In this document: one piece after another, positions 54,402-63,193 of the stretch | How the letters are laid out: the number at the start of each line of letters is the position of its first letter | How positions within the stretch are numbered: position 1 is the first letter of the stretch | Source of the DNA: Paenibacillus aceti | GTDB lineage: Bacteria > Bacillota > Bacilli > Paenibacillales > Paenibacillaceae | Direction: 5' to 3' | Assembly (NCBI RefSeq): GCF_003614185.1 | Contig: NZ_KZ987724.1 | Coordinates: 3,067,324-3,131,323, forward strand | Length of the DNA stretch: 64,000 bases | Position numbers and translations under genes: made by a program | Notes under the pieces: generated by a model | Databases searched by the model: none | Told to the model about the DNA's origin: nothing | The model's input: the letters and a program-made list of their open reading frames with translations, nothing else

Positions 54402-56972
54402 TTAATGGGCAGCTATTACGTGAACTGGACTGACCTTATCAGAATCGATAATCGGTAAGTTCAGTTCTTTTAAGAATCTTGATCGCCCACATGGCTTATC
54501 TTGAATTGTCTTAGGAAAGGTCACATATAGCTTCTGTTTGGCTCTTGTAACTGCAACATACATCAGTCTTCGTTCTTCTTCCATCGTTGTCGGTGGTTCA
54601 GCTTTTTCTCTACACGATTGAACATCCACATCTTTGAGTTCTTCGGCATATTTTGAAGGCAGACCCCCATCATTGCAACCAATGACAAATACATTTTCAA
54701 AAGCTAACCCCTTGCTTCCGTGAATCGTTAAGAAATACAGGGCATTGTACTTTTTGTCATGGTACTTCTCCAGATTTTCCTTCATTTCATCCTTACGCCG
54801 CTTCATCCTCTCATGGAAACCGAGTAAGTCATTCCAAGTGCTGTATTTTTCGAGTTCCTTAAGAATCCATTCCTTTTCCTCATCAGTTACATTATCTTTA
54901 ACTCTAGGAAAAGCTAAGAATTGCTCCGCGACTTCCTTCATGTTAACCGGCTTTTCTTGTTTCAGATTAATAAGATGAGTCAGGTACTGTTTTAGTGGGA
55001 GCGTGTCCTTGGTTTTAGACTTTTCAATGACTAGCGCACAAGCCTCGCGAATAACGTCAGATAAAGTAGCGATGTCTAAGGTTTGATACCACTGTTCAAT
55101 AGCGTGCTTACTGACGAAATGATGTCCTAGTGCGTTAGTCAAAATGGACCTCCACAATTGAAGCTTGTTACCTCTTGAAGCCATTAACTCTTGCCACATA
55201 CCAAACGCATTATTAAAATCCTGAATAGAAAAGATACCCATAACATCGTCCATTTTCTCGATGACATACGGAACCCCTTTAACATCTAGGGCTTGGAACA
55301 TACTTTGAAGCTGTCTTCTCGATCTATACAGAACTGTTGACTTTGTATAGTTGATGGGATCGACTTTGCCCTCCAATACAAAGGGTTCTAGCTTACCGAT
55401 CTCCTGGGATCTCGACAAAATCCAGTGAGCTTCTTCTTTGGTATCTGGACAGCCTACGATGATCGCTTCGCCATCATCTTTATGGAATGCATCCATCGAC
55501 TTGGGTATACGATCATGCTTATTCTCAGAGATAACCCAGTTACCAGCATCTACAATCTTCCGCTTTGAGCGATAGTTCCTCATCAATCTTATCTCATGAC
55601 TGGTGTAGACTTTTGGAAGATCCTTAATATAGCTAGGATCTGACCCCCTAAAAGCATAGATCGACTGGTCATCGTCCCCCACTATGATTAATTTCGAAGC
55701 ACTTGTTGGGGGACAAATTAGTTTGACCGTTTCCATCTGTAACGGATTAATATCTTGGAACTCATCAATGAAGATATAATCGTATCTGTTCTGGACGAAC
55801 TCTCTTGCTTCTGGATACTGAAGCAATGCATCGTATAAGTTAATTAGGAAGTCATCATATACAACAATCTCGTTGTCCTTCCTTACCTGATTCAACTCAT
55901 TAATCATCATGTTGAAGCGGACGCTAACAGGAATATCTTCCTTATCATCGATTACACTGTCGAAATGCTTCTCGATATAATCGGTCATTTGGTCAACTGA
56001 GAACCCCATATTAATCCAGAAGCTTATACGATCAAAAATCGTCTTTTCGTTTTCCTTGTCAAACTTAAACAGTCTGTATTTGTTAATCAGCTTACGCAAC
56101 TCTCTCTTGTACTCAAACTCGCCTTCATCAGCATTTCCGTTTTGAATCCCTATTGAGGAATAAGCAGGATTCTGCCTCTTTAACTGATTGAACAAGCTCA
56201 TGAAAGTGCCATGAAAAGTACTGACATTGACCTTTGAATTTTCCACCCCAAGGAAGAGATTTACTCGTCCTTCCATCTCTTCTTTAGCCTTACGAGTAAA
56301 AGTCATCATACAGATCCGATTGGGGTTAACATTCTTCATCTGAATAAGGTAAGCAACCTTCGCACAGATCGTTTCAGTTTTACCACTACCAGCACCTGCA
56401 ATAATTTGAAGATGCTTTTCCATACCGTATCGGATAGCTTCAACCTGATTTTCATTGAATGGGTTACCTTTTATCTTTTCAGCAATTTCAAAGAAGCTGC
56501 TGTCCCAATCTGTCTTCGCTACAGGATTATCTGATTGGGGAATCTGGATTTCTAAGATTTCACCGAATCTCGACTTATAATAAGAATGTTCACTTTCGAT
56601 CTTAAGGTGCTTTTGCTGCAGGGCTTTATAATTATTCTTAGTCGCGGTTAGTTGATTCGAGAGTTCTCCATGACTGTCCGATAGATCAGAGTACTCTTTC
56701 TGCAGCTTCTTAAAATCAGAATCCCTCCTATAGAATTCTTGCTCAAGTGATTTATACTTTGTCACCATTTCAGAATTTATTTGCTGCATTTTCTCGATGG
56801 TTTTCCTTGCCGCGGCGAAATCATCACTAACTTTATTAAGCTTGGACGCTATAATAGCATTCTCATAATTGGCTTTGTCCAGCCTACTACGGAGATGAGT
56901 AACCTCTTCCAACAGTTTGTCTTTGCCTGTCAGCTTATCAACCAAGTTCTTCAATACCTTTAAGTCCTCCAA
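54402..56972 (-). CDS. UvrD/Rep-type SF1 helicase with coiled-coil N-terminus
   Basis: The 856-residue protein has a coiled coil at about 1-150. The SF1A helicase core follows: AGAGSGKTETICA (Walker A, near 197), FIDEFQDINPLQ (motif II), VGDDDQSIYAFRG (motif III), HGSKGLAFENVFV (motif V) and YVAVTRAKQKLYV (motif VI). It is not UvrD or PcrA itself: the N-terminus is extra and the motifs diverge. The start is TTG at 56972, or TTG at 56954, which follows AAAGG. A palindromic operator precedes it. Confidence 0.88.
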   Translation of the reverse strand: MEDLKVLKNLVDKLTGKDKLLEEVTHLRSRLDKANYENAIIASKLNKVSDDFAAARKTIEKMQQINSEMVTKYKSLEQEFYRRDSDFKKLQKEYSDLSDSHGELSNQLTATKNNYKALQQKHLKIESEHSYYKSRFGEILEIQIPQSDNPVAKTDWDSSFFEIAEKIKGNPFNENQVEAIRYGMEKHLQIIAGAGSGKTETICAKVAYLIQMKNVNPNRICMMTFTRKAKEEMEGRVNLFLGVENSKVNVSTFHGTFMSLFNQLKRQNPAYSSIGIQNGNADEGEFEYKRELRKLINKYRLFKFDKENEKTIFDRISFWINMGFSVDQMTDYIEKHFDSVIDDKEDIPVSVRFNMMINELNQVRKDNEIVVYDDFLINLYDALLQYPEAREFVQNRYDYIFIDEFQDINPLQMETVKLICPPTSASKLIIVGDDDQSIYAFRGSDPSYIKDLPKVYTSHEIRLMRNYRSKRKIVDAGNWVISENKHDRIPKSMDAFHKDDGEAIIVGCPDTKEEAHWILSRSQEIGKLEPFVLEGKVDPINYTKSTVLYRSRRQLQSMFQALDVKGVPYVIEKMDDVMGIFSIQDFNNAFGMWQELMASRGNKLQLWRSILTNALGHHFVSKHAIEQWYQTLDIATLSDVIREACALVIEKSKTKDTLPLKQYLTHLINLKQEKPVNMKEVAEQFLAFPRVKDNVTDEEKEWILKELEKYSTWNDLLGFHERMKRRKDEMKENLEKYHDKKYNALYFLTIHGSKGLAFENVFVIGCNDGGLPSKYAEELKDVDVQSCREKAEPPTTMEEERRLMYVAVTRAKQKLYVTFPKTIQDKPCGRSRFLKELNLPIIDSDKVSPVHVIAAH

Positions 56973-56996
56973 TACTTTTCTGGTTGGTTATCACAT

Positions 56997-57011
56997 GTGA
57001 GCGCGGCTCAC
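56997..57011. promoter_or_regulatory. Palindromic operator upstream of the helicase gene
   Basis: GTGAGC-GCG-GCTCAC is a perfect six-base inverted repeat with a three-base centre. It lies about 25 bases before the start codon and just downstream of promoter-like sequence (TTTACA and TAGTACTAT near 57013-57045), where a dimeric repressor would bind. Confidence 0.5.
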
Positions 57012-57127
57012 GAAATAGTACTATTGTCTTGTAAATATTCACCATCGAGAGCCTTTTTTCCTGCTTTCTGTAAACAACAATCGACAAATCCCGCGCGTAA
57101 AGTCTTACGCATTTTCAAGAAAATAAA

Positions 57128-57158
57128 AAAGCGGCACCCCCTATTAGGTGACCGCTTG
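57128..57158 (-). terminator. Terminator after the WG-repeat gene
   Basis: On the minus strand AAGCGGTCACC and GGGGTGCCGCTT pair, followed by TTTTATTTT. Confidence 0.85.
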
Positions 57159-57189
57159 CATTGATTTATTGTCTTCATAAATCGAACCC

Positions 57190-58002
57190 TTAATTGATAC
57201 TATACTTCAAACTATTCCATAATCTCCGCATATCCTTCATCACAACCGCTACATGGATATACCGCGAGAGTACTTCATCGTATTCAAGTGGAATTACAGG
57301 GATATTCTCTTTCGTAATTGTTCTCCACTTGCCATCCTTCTTTACGACTATCGCCCCTTCAATAAAACCTTCGAATCCGGGATGGAATGTGTTCATCATA
57401 TCATCGTACTCGAAAGGAATCACTACTTCTCCAGCGGTATCAATGCAACCCCATTTGCCATTCGAATCTTTGACTGCGGCTAACCCCTTGTAGAAGCATT
57501 TGGCATCTTGATACTGTAATGGGATTAGTTCGTTACCGAACTGGTCGATGAAACCGAAATATTTGGGGCACTCTTTAATACAGAATAAAGGGGAACGTTC
57601 AGTGCCGTTCACTGGGTCATCGAGTAGATCATATTGATCGAAATCATCATCTTCAAATATGGCATCGATAAAGTCATCCAACTGCTCGGTATATTTGCCC
57701 ACGATTGCTAACCCATTAATGAAAGATCCGGCAAATTTGTAACCCCTCGAGAAGGGAACTACTTCTTTCCCTCGATGATCCAAATATGCGTAGATACCGC
57801 TCTGATTCTCAACCCTAATCAAACCGTAATCAACCATCTGCAAGTTAAGATACTCGCATGGGATTATTAATTCGTCTTCCTCATTCACTAAGCCATACAG
57901 ACCATACCAAGCCAGCCCTTCTTCATTGTCCTTGTTTACGACGATTCCTAACCCACCGATGCGATCAACTACTTCTCCGAACTTGGACTCTCGTTTTTCC
58001 AT
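57190..58002 (-). CDS. WG-repeat protein
   Basis: The 270-residue protein contains at least four WG-type repeats: YGLVNEEDELIIPCEY, YAYLDHRGKEVVPF, FGFIDQFGNELIPLQY and WGCIDTAGEVVIPFEY. Each has the Gly-x-Ile/Leu-Asp...Gly...Ile/Val-Pro pattern. WG repeats form beta structures of unclear role, often in proteins encoded by accessory regions. There is no signal peptide. The element GCTCAAGAGTC lies 57 bases upstream. Confidence 0.8.
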   Translation of the reverse strand: MEKRESKFGEVVDRIGGLGIVVNKDNEEGLAWYGLYGLVNEEDELIIPCEYLNLQMVDYGLIRVENQSGIYAYLDHRGKEVVPFSRGYKFAGSFINGLAIVGKYTEQLDDFIDAIFEDDDFDQYDLLDDPVNGTERSPLFCIKECPKYFGFIDQFGNELIPLQYQDAKCFYKGLAAVKDSNGKWGCIDTAGEVVIPFEYDDMMNTFHPGFEGFIEGAIVVKKDGKWRTITKENIPVIPLEYDEVLSRYIHVAVVMKDMRRLWNSLKYSIN

Positions 58003-58058
58003 GCCATTCTTCCTCCTTGATATTTGTCATTAAAATTTGTTTCTACTCTTATGTCTAC

Positions 58059-58069
58059 GACTCTTGAGC
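58059..58069 (-). promoter_or_regulatory. Shared island promoter element GCTCAAGAGTC (copy 3)
   Basis: On the minus strand TTGGCTCAAGAGTC precedes the WG-repeat gene by 57 bases. The sequence after it (GTAGACATAAGAGTA) aligns with the spacers of copies 1 and 2. Confidence 0.5.
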
Positions 58070-58156
58070 CAACTCCGTAAGTTGTTTTCAACTCACCCAA
58101 TCAAAGAAGAAGTTCGCATGAAAAGATCGTGAAACCCCTATTGAAGTAGTACAACG

Positions 58157-58189
58157 CAAAAAAAAATCACACCTCGGTGAAGTGTGATT
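58157..58189 (-). terminator. Terminator downstream of the resolvase operon
   Basis: On the minus strand AATCACAC pairs with GTGTGATT, followed by TTTTTTTT. It would end transcripts arriving from the operon at 61,780-58,548. Confidence 0.75.
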
Positions 58190-58547
58190 ACCGTTGAGTC
58201 CGACTATCTAGTCGAGGATGGCGGGATGGAGGGGAATCGGAGAAGTCGTATAGATATCCTCAGGAGCTTACCTGTTCTGGATTGTTGTTCTTTCTCTGCT
58301 CGATCTTTGTTTGATTCTTTACAGTCGTTGTCTTGTTTATATGTTTTGTTTCTGCCATCATGTGCTGAAATTCATTTGAACTGTAGATTTATTAAAAATT
58401 CTTCAATGACCAACTATCTACCCGTCTTTTTTCTTAGGCAGATATTATGAAAAACTGGCTAAGAGCTTTAATCGATCAAGTAAAATAATCATCCGGCAAA
58501 CGATAGATGAGGATTTTATCGACACCTTCAATTACCGGATAATTAGA
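58190..58547. other. Gene-free stretch at the end of the resolvase operon
   Basis: About 360 bases without a convincing gene on either strand. It is A+T rich except for a short GC-rich patch (58215-58245). I could not fit a tRNA cloverleaf or other known RNA there. It may be an untranslated 3' tail or a decayed gene. Confidence 0.4.
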
Positions 58548-59039
58548 TTAAATGACCCCCATTCCAACAACCACTCTTCTCAATTGCATCCCGAACTCCA
58601 TCGGTGCAGGGATGTTCAAATCCGACAAACTTATCAAATCGAATTCTTCCTTCCGTTTCCTTAGGTAATGTCTAATTTTTATAGCATCCTGTTTAATTGA
58701 AGGGCTAGTTGAAATTATGGGTAGTCCAGATGATGACATCGCAGTATAATTCTTGAGAACGTGATCCAAGGCATCAAAGATTGTTATCCAGTTTATCCTT
58801 ACGTTCTCATTTGTTAATTCAATTACTTCCTTGAAATCCTTTTGGGTACGTATACAATTATGAAGCATGATACATAGATATCTGCTGTCCTCATAGTATT
58901 TTTGGAACCTCTCTTGATTGTTCAATAGATTTACATCGGGGCGGAACTCACTGTAGTTACCAACTAACGTTCCAGAATGACATCTCTGGTGCTTATCGAT
59001 AAAAAGAGCTATCAGTAAATTATCGGGTCTTCCTTTCAT
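58548..59039 (-). CDS. Hypothetical protein (resolvase operon gene 5)
   Basis: The 163-residue protein is of unknown family. The ATG at 59039 follows GAAAGGGG. It is predicted helical, with a C-terminal FDLISLSDLNIP segment. It begins 17 bases after the stop of the preceding gene. Confidence 0.55.
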   Translation of the reverse strand: MKGRPDNLLIALFIDKHQRCHSGTLVGNYSEFRPDVNLLNNQERFQKYYEDSRYLCIMLHNCIRTQKDFKEVIELTNENVRINWITIFDALDHVLKNYTAMSSSGLPIISTSPSIKQDAIKIRHYLRKRKEEFDLISLSDLNIPAPMEFGMQLRRVVVGMGVI

Positions 59040-59055
59040 TTCTGCGAACCCCTTT

Positions 59056-59376
59056 CTATAGATACTTCTTCTCGAACGAGAAAATCGGGCAACCATTACA
59101 AATAAAGATTTGCATTATCGTGTTCGGCTCAACTACATGTTTACAACACACTTTGCCGCATAATCGAATGAGATTCTGTAACCTTATAAAGTCCCATCCA
59201 TCCATAAACCTTTTTATGTCATTATCCGTTCTGATTGATAAGACTCTTTCCTTTAATGCAGAAATATCGTACGGCTTGATTTCATCATTACTAATTCCAA
59301 TTTCAAGTAATGACTCCAGCTTAGCTATTACGTTCAGGCACTCATCTTTGAACTCCTTTACACCACTTTCAGCCAT
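59056..59376 (-). CDS. Small Cys-containing hypothetical protein (operon gene 4)
   Basis: The 106-residue protein has late cysteines (CGKVCCKHVV and CNGCPIF) that could bind a metal. The ATG at 59376 follows AAGGGAGAAGG. Family not recognised. Confidence 0.55.
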   Translation of the reverse strand: MAESGVKEFKDECLNVIAKLESLLEIGISNDEIKPYDISALKERVLSIRTDNDIKRFMDGWDFIRLQNLIRLCGKVCCKHVVEPNTIMQIFICNGCPIFSFEKKYL

Positions 59377-59401
59377 AGTAACCTTCTCCCTTATTACGGT
59401 T

Positions 59402-59728
59402 TCATTTTGCTTCGTACTGCAGAACATTGATTTCAACGACCCCAAATTCATAAAAACTATCCGAATCAATATCCCCGCAATGAAGAATTACTCGGTACCG
59501 ACCAGTCCTTGCATCCTCGAGTAGCCGGTTCCTTTCAGTCTCGCTTCCATCTCTTTCAATGTAAGAATCGATTAGGACGATGTTGTGCTGATCAGCGAAA
59601 GAATGTATCTGGTGGAGCTGCGCGGCGATAACTCGTTCAGCTTCCTCTCGATCCATGTTTACCACTGATATATAGACCGCCGCGGCGATTACTTCATTGT
59701 TTTTATGGAGTTGCCCCAACAAATTCAT
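59402..59728 (-). CDS. Second degenerate serine-recombinase mini domain (operon gene 3)
   Basis: The 108-residue protein follows the resolvase N-terminal pattern: AAVYISVVNMDREEAERVIAAQ (strand 1 and helix), then DSYIERDGSETERNRLLEDA (cf. D-x-G-x-S-G...R-x-x-x-x-M/L). The next segment, RYRVILHCGDIDSDS, lies where KLDRLxRS is expected. The catalytic Ser and Arg positions are lost. Its start overlaps the preceding gene by 26 bases. It is probably a non-catalytic derivative, perhaps regulating the active resolvase two genes upstream. Confidence 0.6.
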   Translation of the reverse strand: MNLLGQLHKNNEVIAAAVYISVVNMDREEAERVIAAQLHQIHSFADQHNIVLIDSYIERDGSETERNRLLEDARTGRYRVILHCGDIDSDSFYEFGVVEINVLQYEAK

Positions 59729-61133
59729 CCTTGATCACATCCCCTGTCACTGATAAGCCATTTAACATCTTGATAGCTTCAATATATTTAGCGCGAACGT
59801 CGAACTGCTCAACCAACATTTCATTTGCTCCAATGGCGTCCATAACTTTCTTACTCATCCCATCTTCAAGATGGTCTTTCCAGTACTCGATCATAGGTCG
59901 AGTGTACGTCAAATCTGGAATACGCCCTTTCAATCTGCCGAAGTGGAATTGAGCATTCTCGACCGAATTTTGGGTCAGGTACTTGATAAAAGAAAGGTAA
60001 ATGATACTAACAACCTGTCCGAATGTAATCCCTACTAATTTTTGTAGGATCAACAGGCTATGAGCGATGCTCTCTTTATTTATCTCCAGCTCATAATCAT
60101 CCTCTGCTTTCAAAATGTGATTGATTACCGTATCGCGAAACCTTTGTACAACATGGACGTCACCTTTATCAATACCGTAACCCCTCAGGGCTTTAACAAT
60201 GCGCTCAAAATCAATCCGCATAACTACTTTGATAAATTCAGGACTCTTGATAAACTCATAACGGACACTCCGGCATACATTCTCAAATGACAGATACTGC
60301 GCCCACCCTGTCTTACAGTCTTCTGAAGCCTCATAAAATATCTGATGCCCTTTGTCGATTAAGTCGAACCCCCACTTGATAACCAAATTGATAGTAGGGA
60401 TATACTTTTCAATAGCTTCAAAATCATTTTTATTAATGATCTGCTCTAACCGCTCAGTACGCTTTGCAACTACTATTTCATTCTTCAACTTGTTGAAATA
60501 ATCCTGAAGGATACTTGAATCCATACTGTAGAATTGAGGACGAAGTGAAGTTCCAGACCACCAATCCTCTACATGAGGTTCGATGAAATGGTGAATCTGA
60601 ATACCTTCTTCCTTAATTGCATCCAGTACTAATTCAGTTGGCTTTCTTGTCCTTTCAAGAAGATCCCACAGTTTTTCCACCGTGCATGAACAGTATGAAA
60701 TATGCCGAAGTCTCGGAAAGCGAGTATTGTAATTCGTGTCTCCATCAAGCAGATCTTTGAGAAAAGTGTCACTGGAAAGCATTCTCTTGGGATATTCCTC
60801 AGTACAAAAAACGATCTCCTCAAGTGAAGAAAGAATACGCCCTGAGATAACCGAAGAAAGGATCGACTTGTATTTATGTGCTTCCGAATCTAATAACTCC
60901 TCATCCTTTTTACATACTGTTCTTAAATCAACACGTTCAATTAAAGTACGTGAACGCTGACTCGTAACAAAATGCTGAATAACTGCCCAGTCAAACCCAA
61001 TGATGAGCCGACGAAAATTGTTCGGTGACCATTCATGTATGATCGGCTTAGGTTCAGTTGGTGAGGGCTTTTTGCGCTCGCCAGCTGCTATGCCTTTATT
61101 GATGGACTTTACAAGTTCTCGCAATCGATACAT
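59703..61133 (-). CDS. Hypothetical protein of 476 residues (operon gene 2)
   Basis: This large soluble, mainly helical protein is of no recognised family. It contains FDWAVIQHFVTSQRSRTLIE early on and many charged helices. The ATG at 61133 has GGGGTAAGG upstream; the open extension beyond has none. It lies 62 bases after the resolvase stop, in the same operon. Confidence 0.6.
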   Translation of the reverse strand: MYRLRELVKSINKGIAAGERKKPSPTEPKPIIHEWSPNNFRRLIIGFDWAVIQHFVTSQRSRTLIERVDLRTVCKKDEELLDSEAHKYKSILSSVISGRILSSLEEIVFCTEEYPKRMLSSDTFLKDLLDGDTNYNTRFPRLRHISYCSCTVEKLWDLLERTRKPTELVLDAIKEEGIQIHHFIEPHVEDWWSGTSLRPQFYSMDSSILQDYFNKLKNEIVVAKRTERLEQIINKNDFEAIEKYIPTINLVIKWGFDLIDKGHQIFYEASEDCKTGWAQYLSFENVCRSVRYEFIKSPEFIKVVMRIDFERIVKALRGYGIDKGDVHVVQRFRDTVINHILKAEDDYELEINKESIAHSLLILQKLVGITFGQVVSIIYLSFIKYLTQNSVENAQFHFGRLKGRIPDLTYTRPMIEYWKDHLEDGMSKKVMDAIGANEMLVEQFDVRAKYIEAIKMLNGLSVTGDVIKDEFVGATP

Positions 61134-61195
61134 TGCCTTACCCCCTATCCAATCAAATTCACTCACCTCATCAACGCCCCGTTGTAATCAAGCTA

Positions 61196-61780
61196 TCAAA
61201 TAGGACTTCTCCTTCGTCGAAGCTCACGTTTCAGAGTACTTTCACTGATACGTGTTATGCCTACGACTTCATTCATGCTGTGGGTTTGGAGCAAATTAAT
61301 CGCGTGATCCAACTGCAATTTAGTAAATTTAGGTGGACGACCTTCTCGAAAACCAACTTTCTGCTTAGCAATGGCTTTCCCTTCGGCAGTTCGCTCAATG
61401 ATCATATTTCTTTCAAATTCAGCGAAAGCGAAGAATATGGTACGAATCAGAATACTAGTCGGTGTGTTGTCCAAAATCCCCATATTAAGAATGTGTATAC
61501 GAACACCTCGCTCGATCAAATTCTTTACGATCTTTTCGCCTTCGACTGTGGAGCGAGCAAACCTATCCAGTTTGGTAACGACCAGAGTATCGCCAGCCTT
61601 TAAAATTTGTAAAAGCTTTGTGAATTGAGGGCGATCCATTTTCGAGCCAGTAAAATTATCTACAAAGATAAAGGATTGAGCGACCCCTTCCGATAGTAGT
61701 TGATTTACCTGATGCTCCAGACTATTACCATGCCTAGACTGACCAACGGTACTTACTCGGGCATACCCGTATTTCGGCAT
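61196..61780 (-). CDS. Resolvase/invertase-type serine recombinase (operon gene 1)
   Basis: The 194-residue protein has all catalytic features: [12 protein letters not shown] (nucleophilic Ser), [23 protein letters not shown] (Arg pair) and [12 protein letters not shown] (long E helix). A C-terminal helix-turn-helix (about 155-190; [18 protein letters not shown]) follows. It can invert or resolve DNA at its own sites. The ATG at 61780 follows GGTGG. Expected res or inversion sites would be in the gene-free stretch just upstream. Confidence 0.92.
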   Translation of the reverse strand: MPKYGYARVSTVGQSRHGNSLEHQVNQLLSEGVAQSFIFVDNFTGSKMDRPQFTKLLQILKAGDTLVVTKLDRFARSTVEGEKIVKNLIERGVRIHILNMGILDNTPTSILIRTIFFAFAEFERNMIIERTAEGKAIAKQKVGFREGRPPKFTKLQLDHAINLLQTHSMNEVVGITRISESTLKRELRRRRSPI

Positions 61781-61795
61781 ATTACAGACCACCAC

Positions 61796-62198
61796 CTACA
61801 AGTTTTTAGATTTACTTATGACCCCCAGTTATGACACCGACTAAACCCGCATTCCACCGTCCAAAAATCGGGCGGAATTGAGAGGGGCAATACTCAAGAG
61901 TTATGACCCGAAGGACAAACCATTTTAATACGGCTCCGCTAACAAAGAAGGAAATGTGTTCTTTTAAAACAATCCTGATAACTATTGGCACGACCTGTTA
62001 GGAACGGAGAACGAATAACTTTCTTATATAGAAGAAAGATATTCGGGAGCCATCCCCCCCGAGGGGAGGGATCATTAGGATTGGGCAACCAAATGGCAAT
62101 ACCGCATCCATTACTTCTATATAGTTAATCTAGAAACCGATGCTGAATTCGGACTTGCCCTCGACCGTTCCAGCAATTATTTTTACGAGCTATAAAAG
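61796..62198. other. Gene-free region upstream of the resolvase, candidate res site
   Basis: No gene is supported in these 400 bases. Visible structure includes a palindrome CTTTCTTATATAGAAGAAAG (62016-62036), an inverted copy of its core (CTTCTATATAG near 62117), and a GC-rich hairpin at about 62052-62072 (ATCCCCC...GGGAT). ACTCAAGAGT occurs at 61908, related to the island promoter element. Inverted sites before a resolvase gene suggest recombination or operator sites (inference). Confidence 0.4.
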
Positions 62199-62243
62199 AA
62201 AGGCAGTATAAAACTCGATGAACGAGTCCTATACTGCCTTTTT
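62199..62243. terminator. Terminator after the 71-residue gene
   Basis: AAAGGCAGTATA...TATACTGCCTTT stem with an inner CTCG/CGAG pairing. It closely resembles the hairpin at 63864-63905 (same layout, many identical bases). T runs are on both sides. Confidence 0.75.
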
Positions 62244-62259
62244 CCAACTTATATGATAT

Positions 62260-62475
62260 TTAACACTGACTCTTTTCAAATTCCTCGATTAACTCAAGCA
62301 AAGTAAGTTCAAGATCTTCGAGATCGGTTCGCTTAAGTGTGCGAACCGCATGATTCACATCAGTATCCATCAATATATTTTTCTCGTTTATTATTCTTAG
62401 ACACGTCTCCCGGTACGGTTCCCATCGAAGCCCGTAGAACAAAGCCACTCTTTGTTTCAAGTCCACAGCGATCAT
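62260..62475 (-). CDS. Small acidic hypothetical protein
   Basis: The 71-residue ORF has an acidic helical C-terminus (DLEDLELTLLELIEEFEKS). It ends just before a terminator, which supports it over the overlapping open frame at 62360-62626. The ribosome site (AAAGG) is very close to the ATG, so the start is uncertain. Confidence 0.4.
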   Translation of the reverse strand: MIAVDLKQRVALFYGLRWEPYRETCLRIINEKNILMDTDVNHAVRTLKRTDLEDLELTLLELIEEFEKSQC

Positions 62476-62782
62476 CCTTTGCTCGATTCATACAATAGAA
62501 ATTTGTTTGGTAATATAGCATGATTCGCTGGTTATTACCAACATAAAAGCCGACAGCGTCCCAACCGCAATTTAAACGCGTTCCTTCTATTGTAATGTAA
62601 TCAGAGCCGAACCTGAACGACAACAAAGCAAAAAGCGATAAGCCTTACCCCATAATGAATTAAACGCCTTGTAATCGATTTAATTTCGATACCAAAGCCA
62701 CCAGTACAAGAAAATCGATTTGTGAACCTCGTGGAGGAGACTTACAATTTTTGAAAATAAATTCTACAAGGCTACGTCGAGA

Positions 62783-63193
62783 TCAGGAACTTTGAGCCGA
62801 GAAACCTTTCCAATTATTATGAAAGTGACTCATTGCACTTTGGATACCCCGAACCGTTTTTGCCCTATTTATATTTTCAATCGTCCTTTCGCCTACAAAG
62901 ACGCGCATCTTATTATCGACTTCGGATAGGGTATTTCTTAATTGTTCTTCTGAAATGCGTAGCTGAGCTGCTGCAGCTTTAAGGTTACGCTTGTTTGAAA
63001 TATAGCTTTTTACGCAAAGCTGAAATTGACCAGACAAGCGACTTGTGAAGTCATTAACCATAAAGAACGCAATAAATCTTAAGGCATTGAACTTTTCCGT
63101 AATGAGCGGTCTCAACATCGGATCAGCCCCACTTGAACTCATCAAATCCGAGTAGCGAATATAATTACTCTCAAGTCTCGATAAGAACTTCAT
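62783..63193 (-). CDS. Tandem paralogue pair, member 2
   Basis: The 136-residue protein begins MKFLSRLESNYIRYSDLM and later has ERTIENINRAKTVRGIQSAM. It aligns along its length with the next gene to the right. A segment with LKAAAAQLRISEEQLRNTL resembles a helix-turn-helix, so DNA binding is possible. GAAAGGA precedes the ATG at 63193. Confidence 0.65.
   Translation of the reverse strand: MKFLSRLESNYIRYSDLMSSSGADPMLRPLITEKFNALRFIAFFMVNDFTSRLSGQFQLCVKSYISNKRNLKAAAAQLRISEEQLRNTLSEVDNKMRVFVGERTIENINRAKTVRGIQSAMSHFHNNWKGFSAQSS

Noticed and set aside
58200-58260. Possible tRNA or tmRNA 3' fragment (CCCGCCATCC on the minus strand)
   Set aside because: No cloverleaf, no matching acceptor arm and no T-loop with the right spacing could be built.
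62360-62626. 88-codon minus-strand frame overlapping the 71-codon gene
   Set aside because: The overlapping 71-codon frame ends next to the terminator and has a more protein-like acidic helix; both cannot be full genes.
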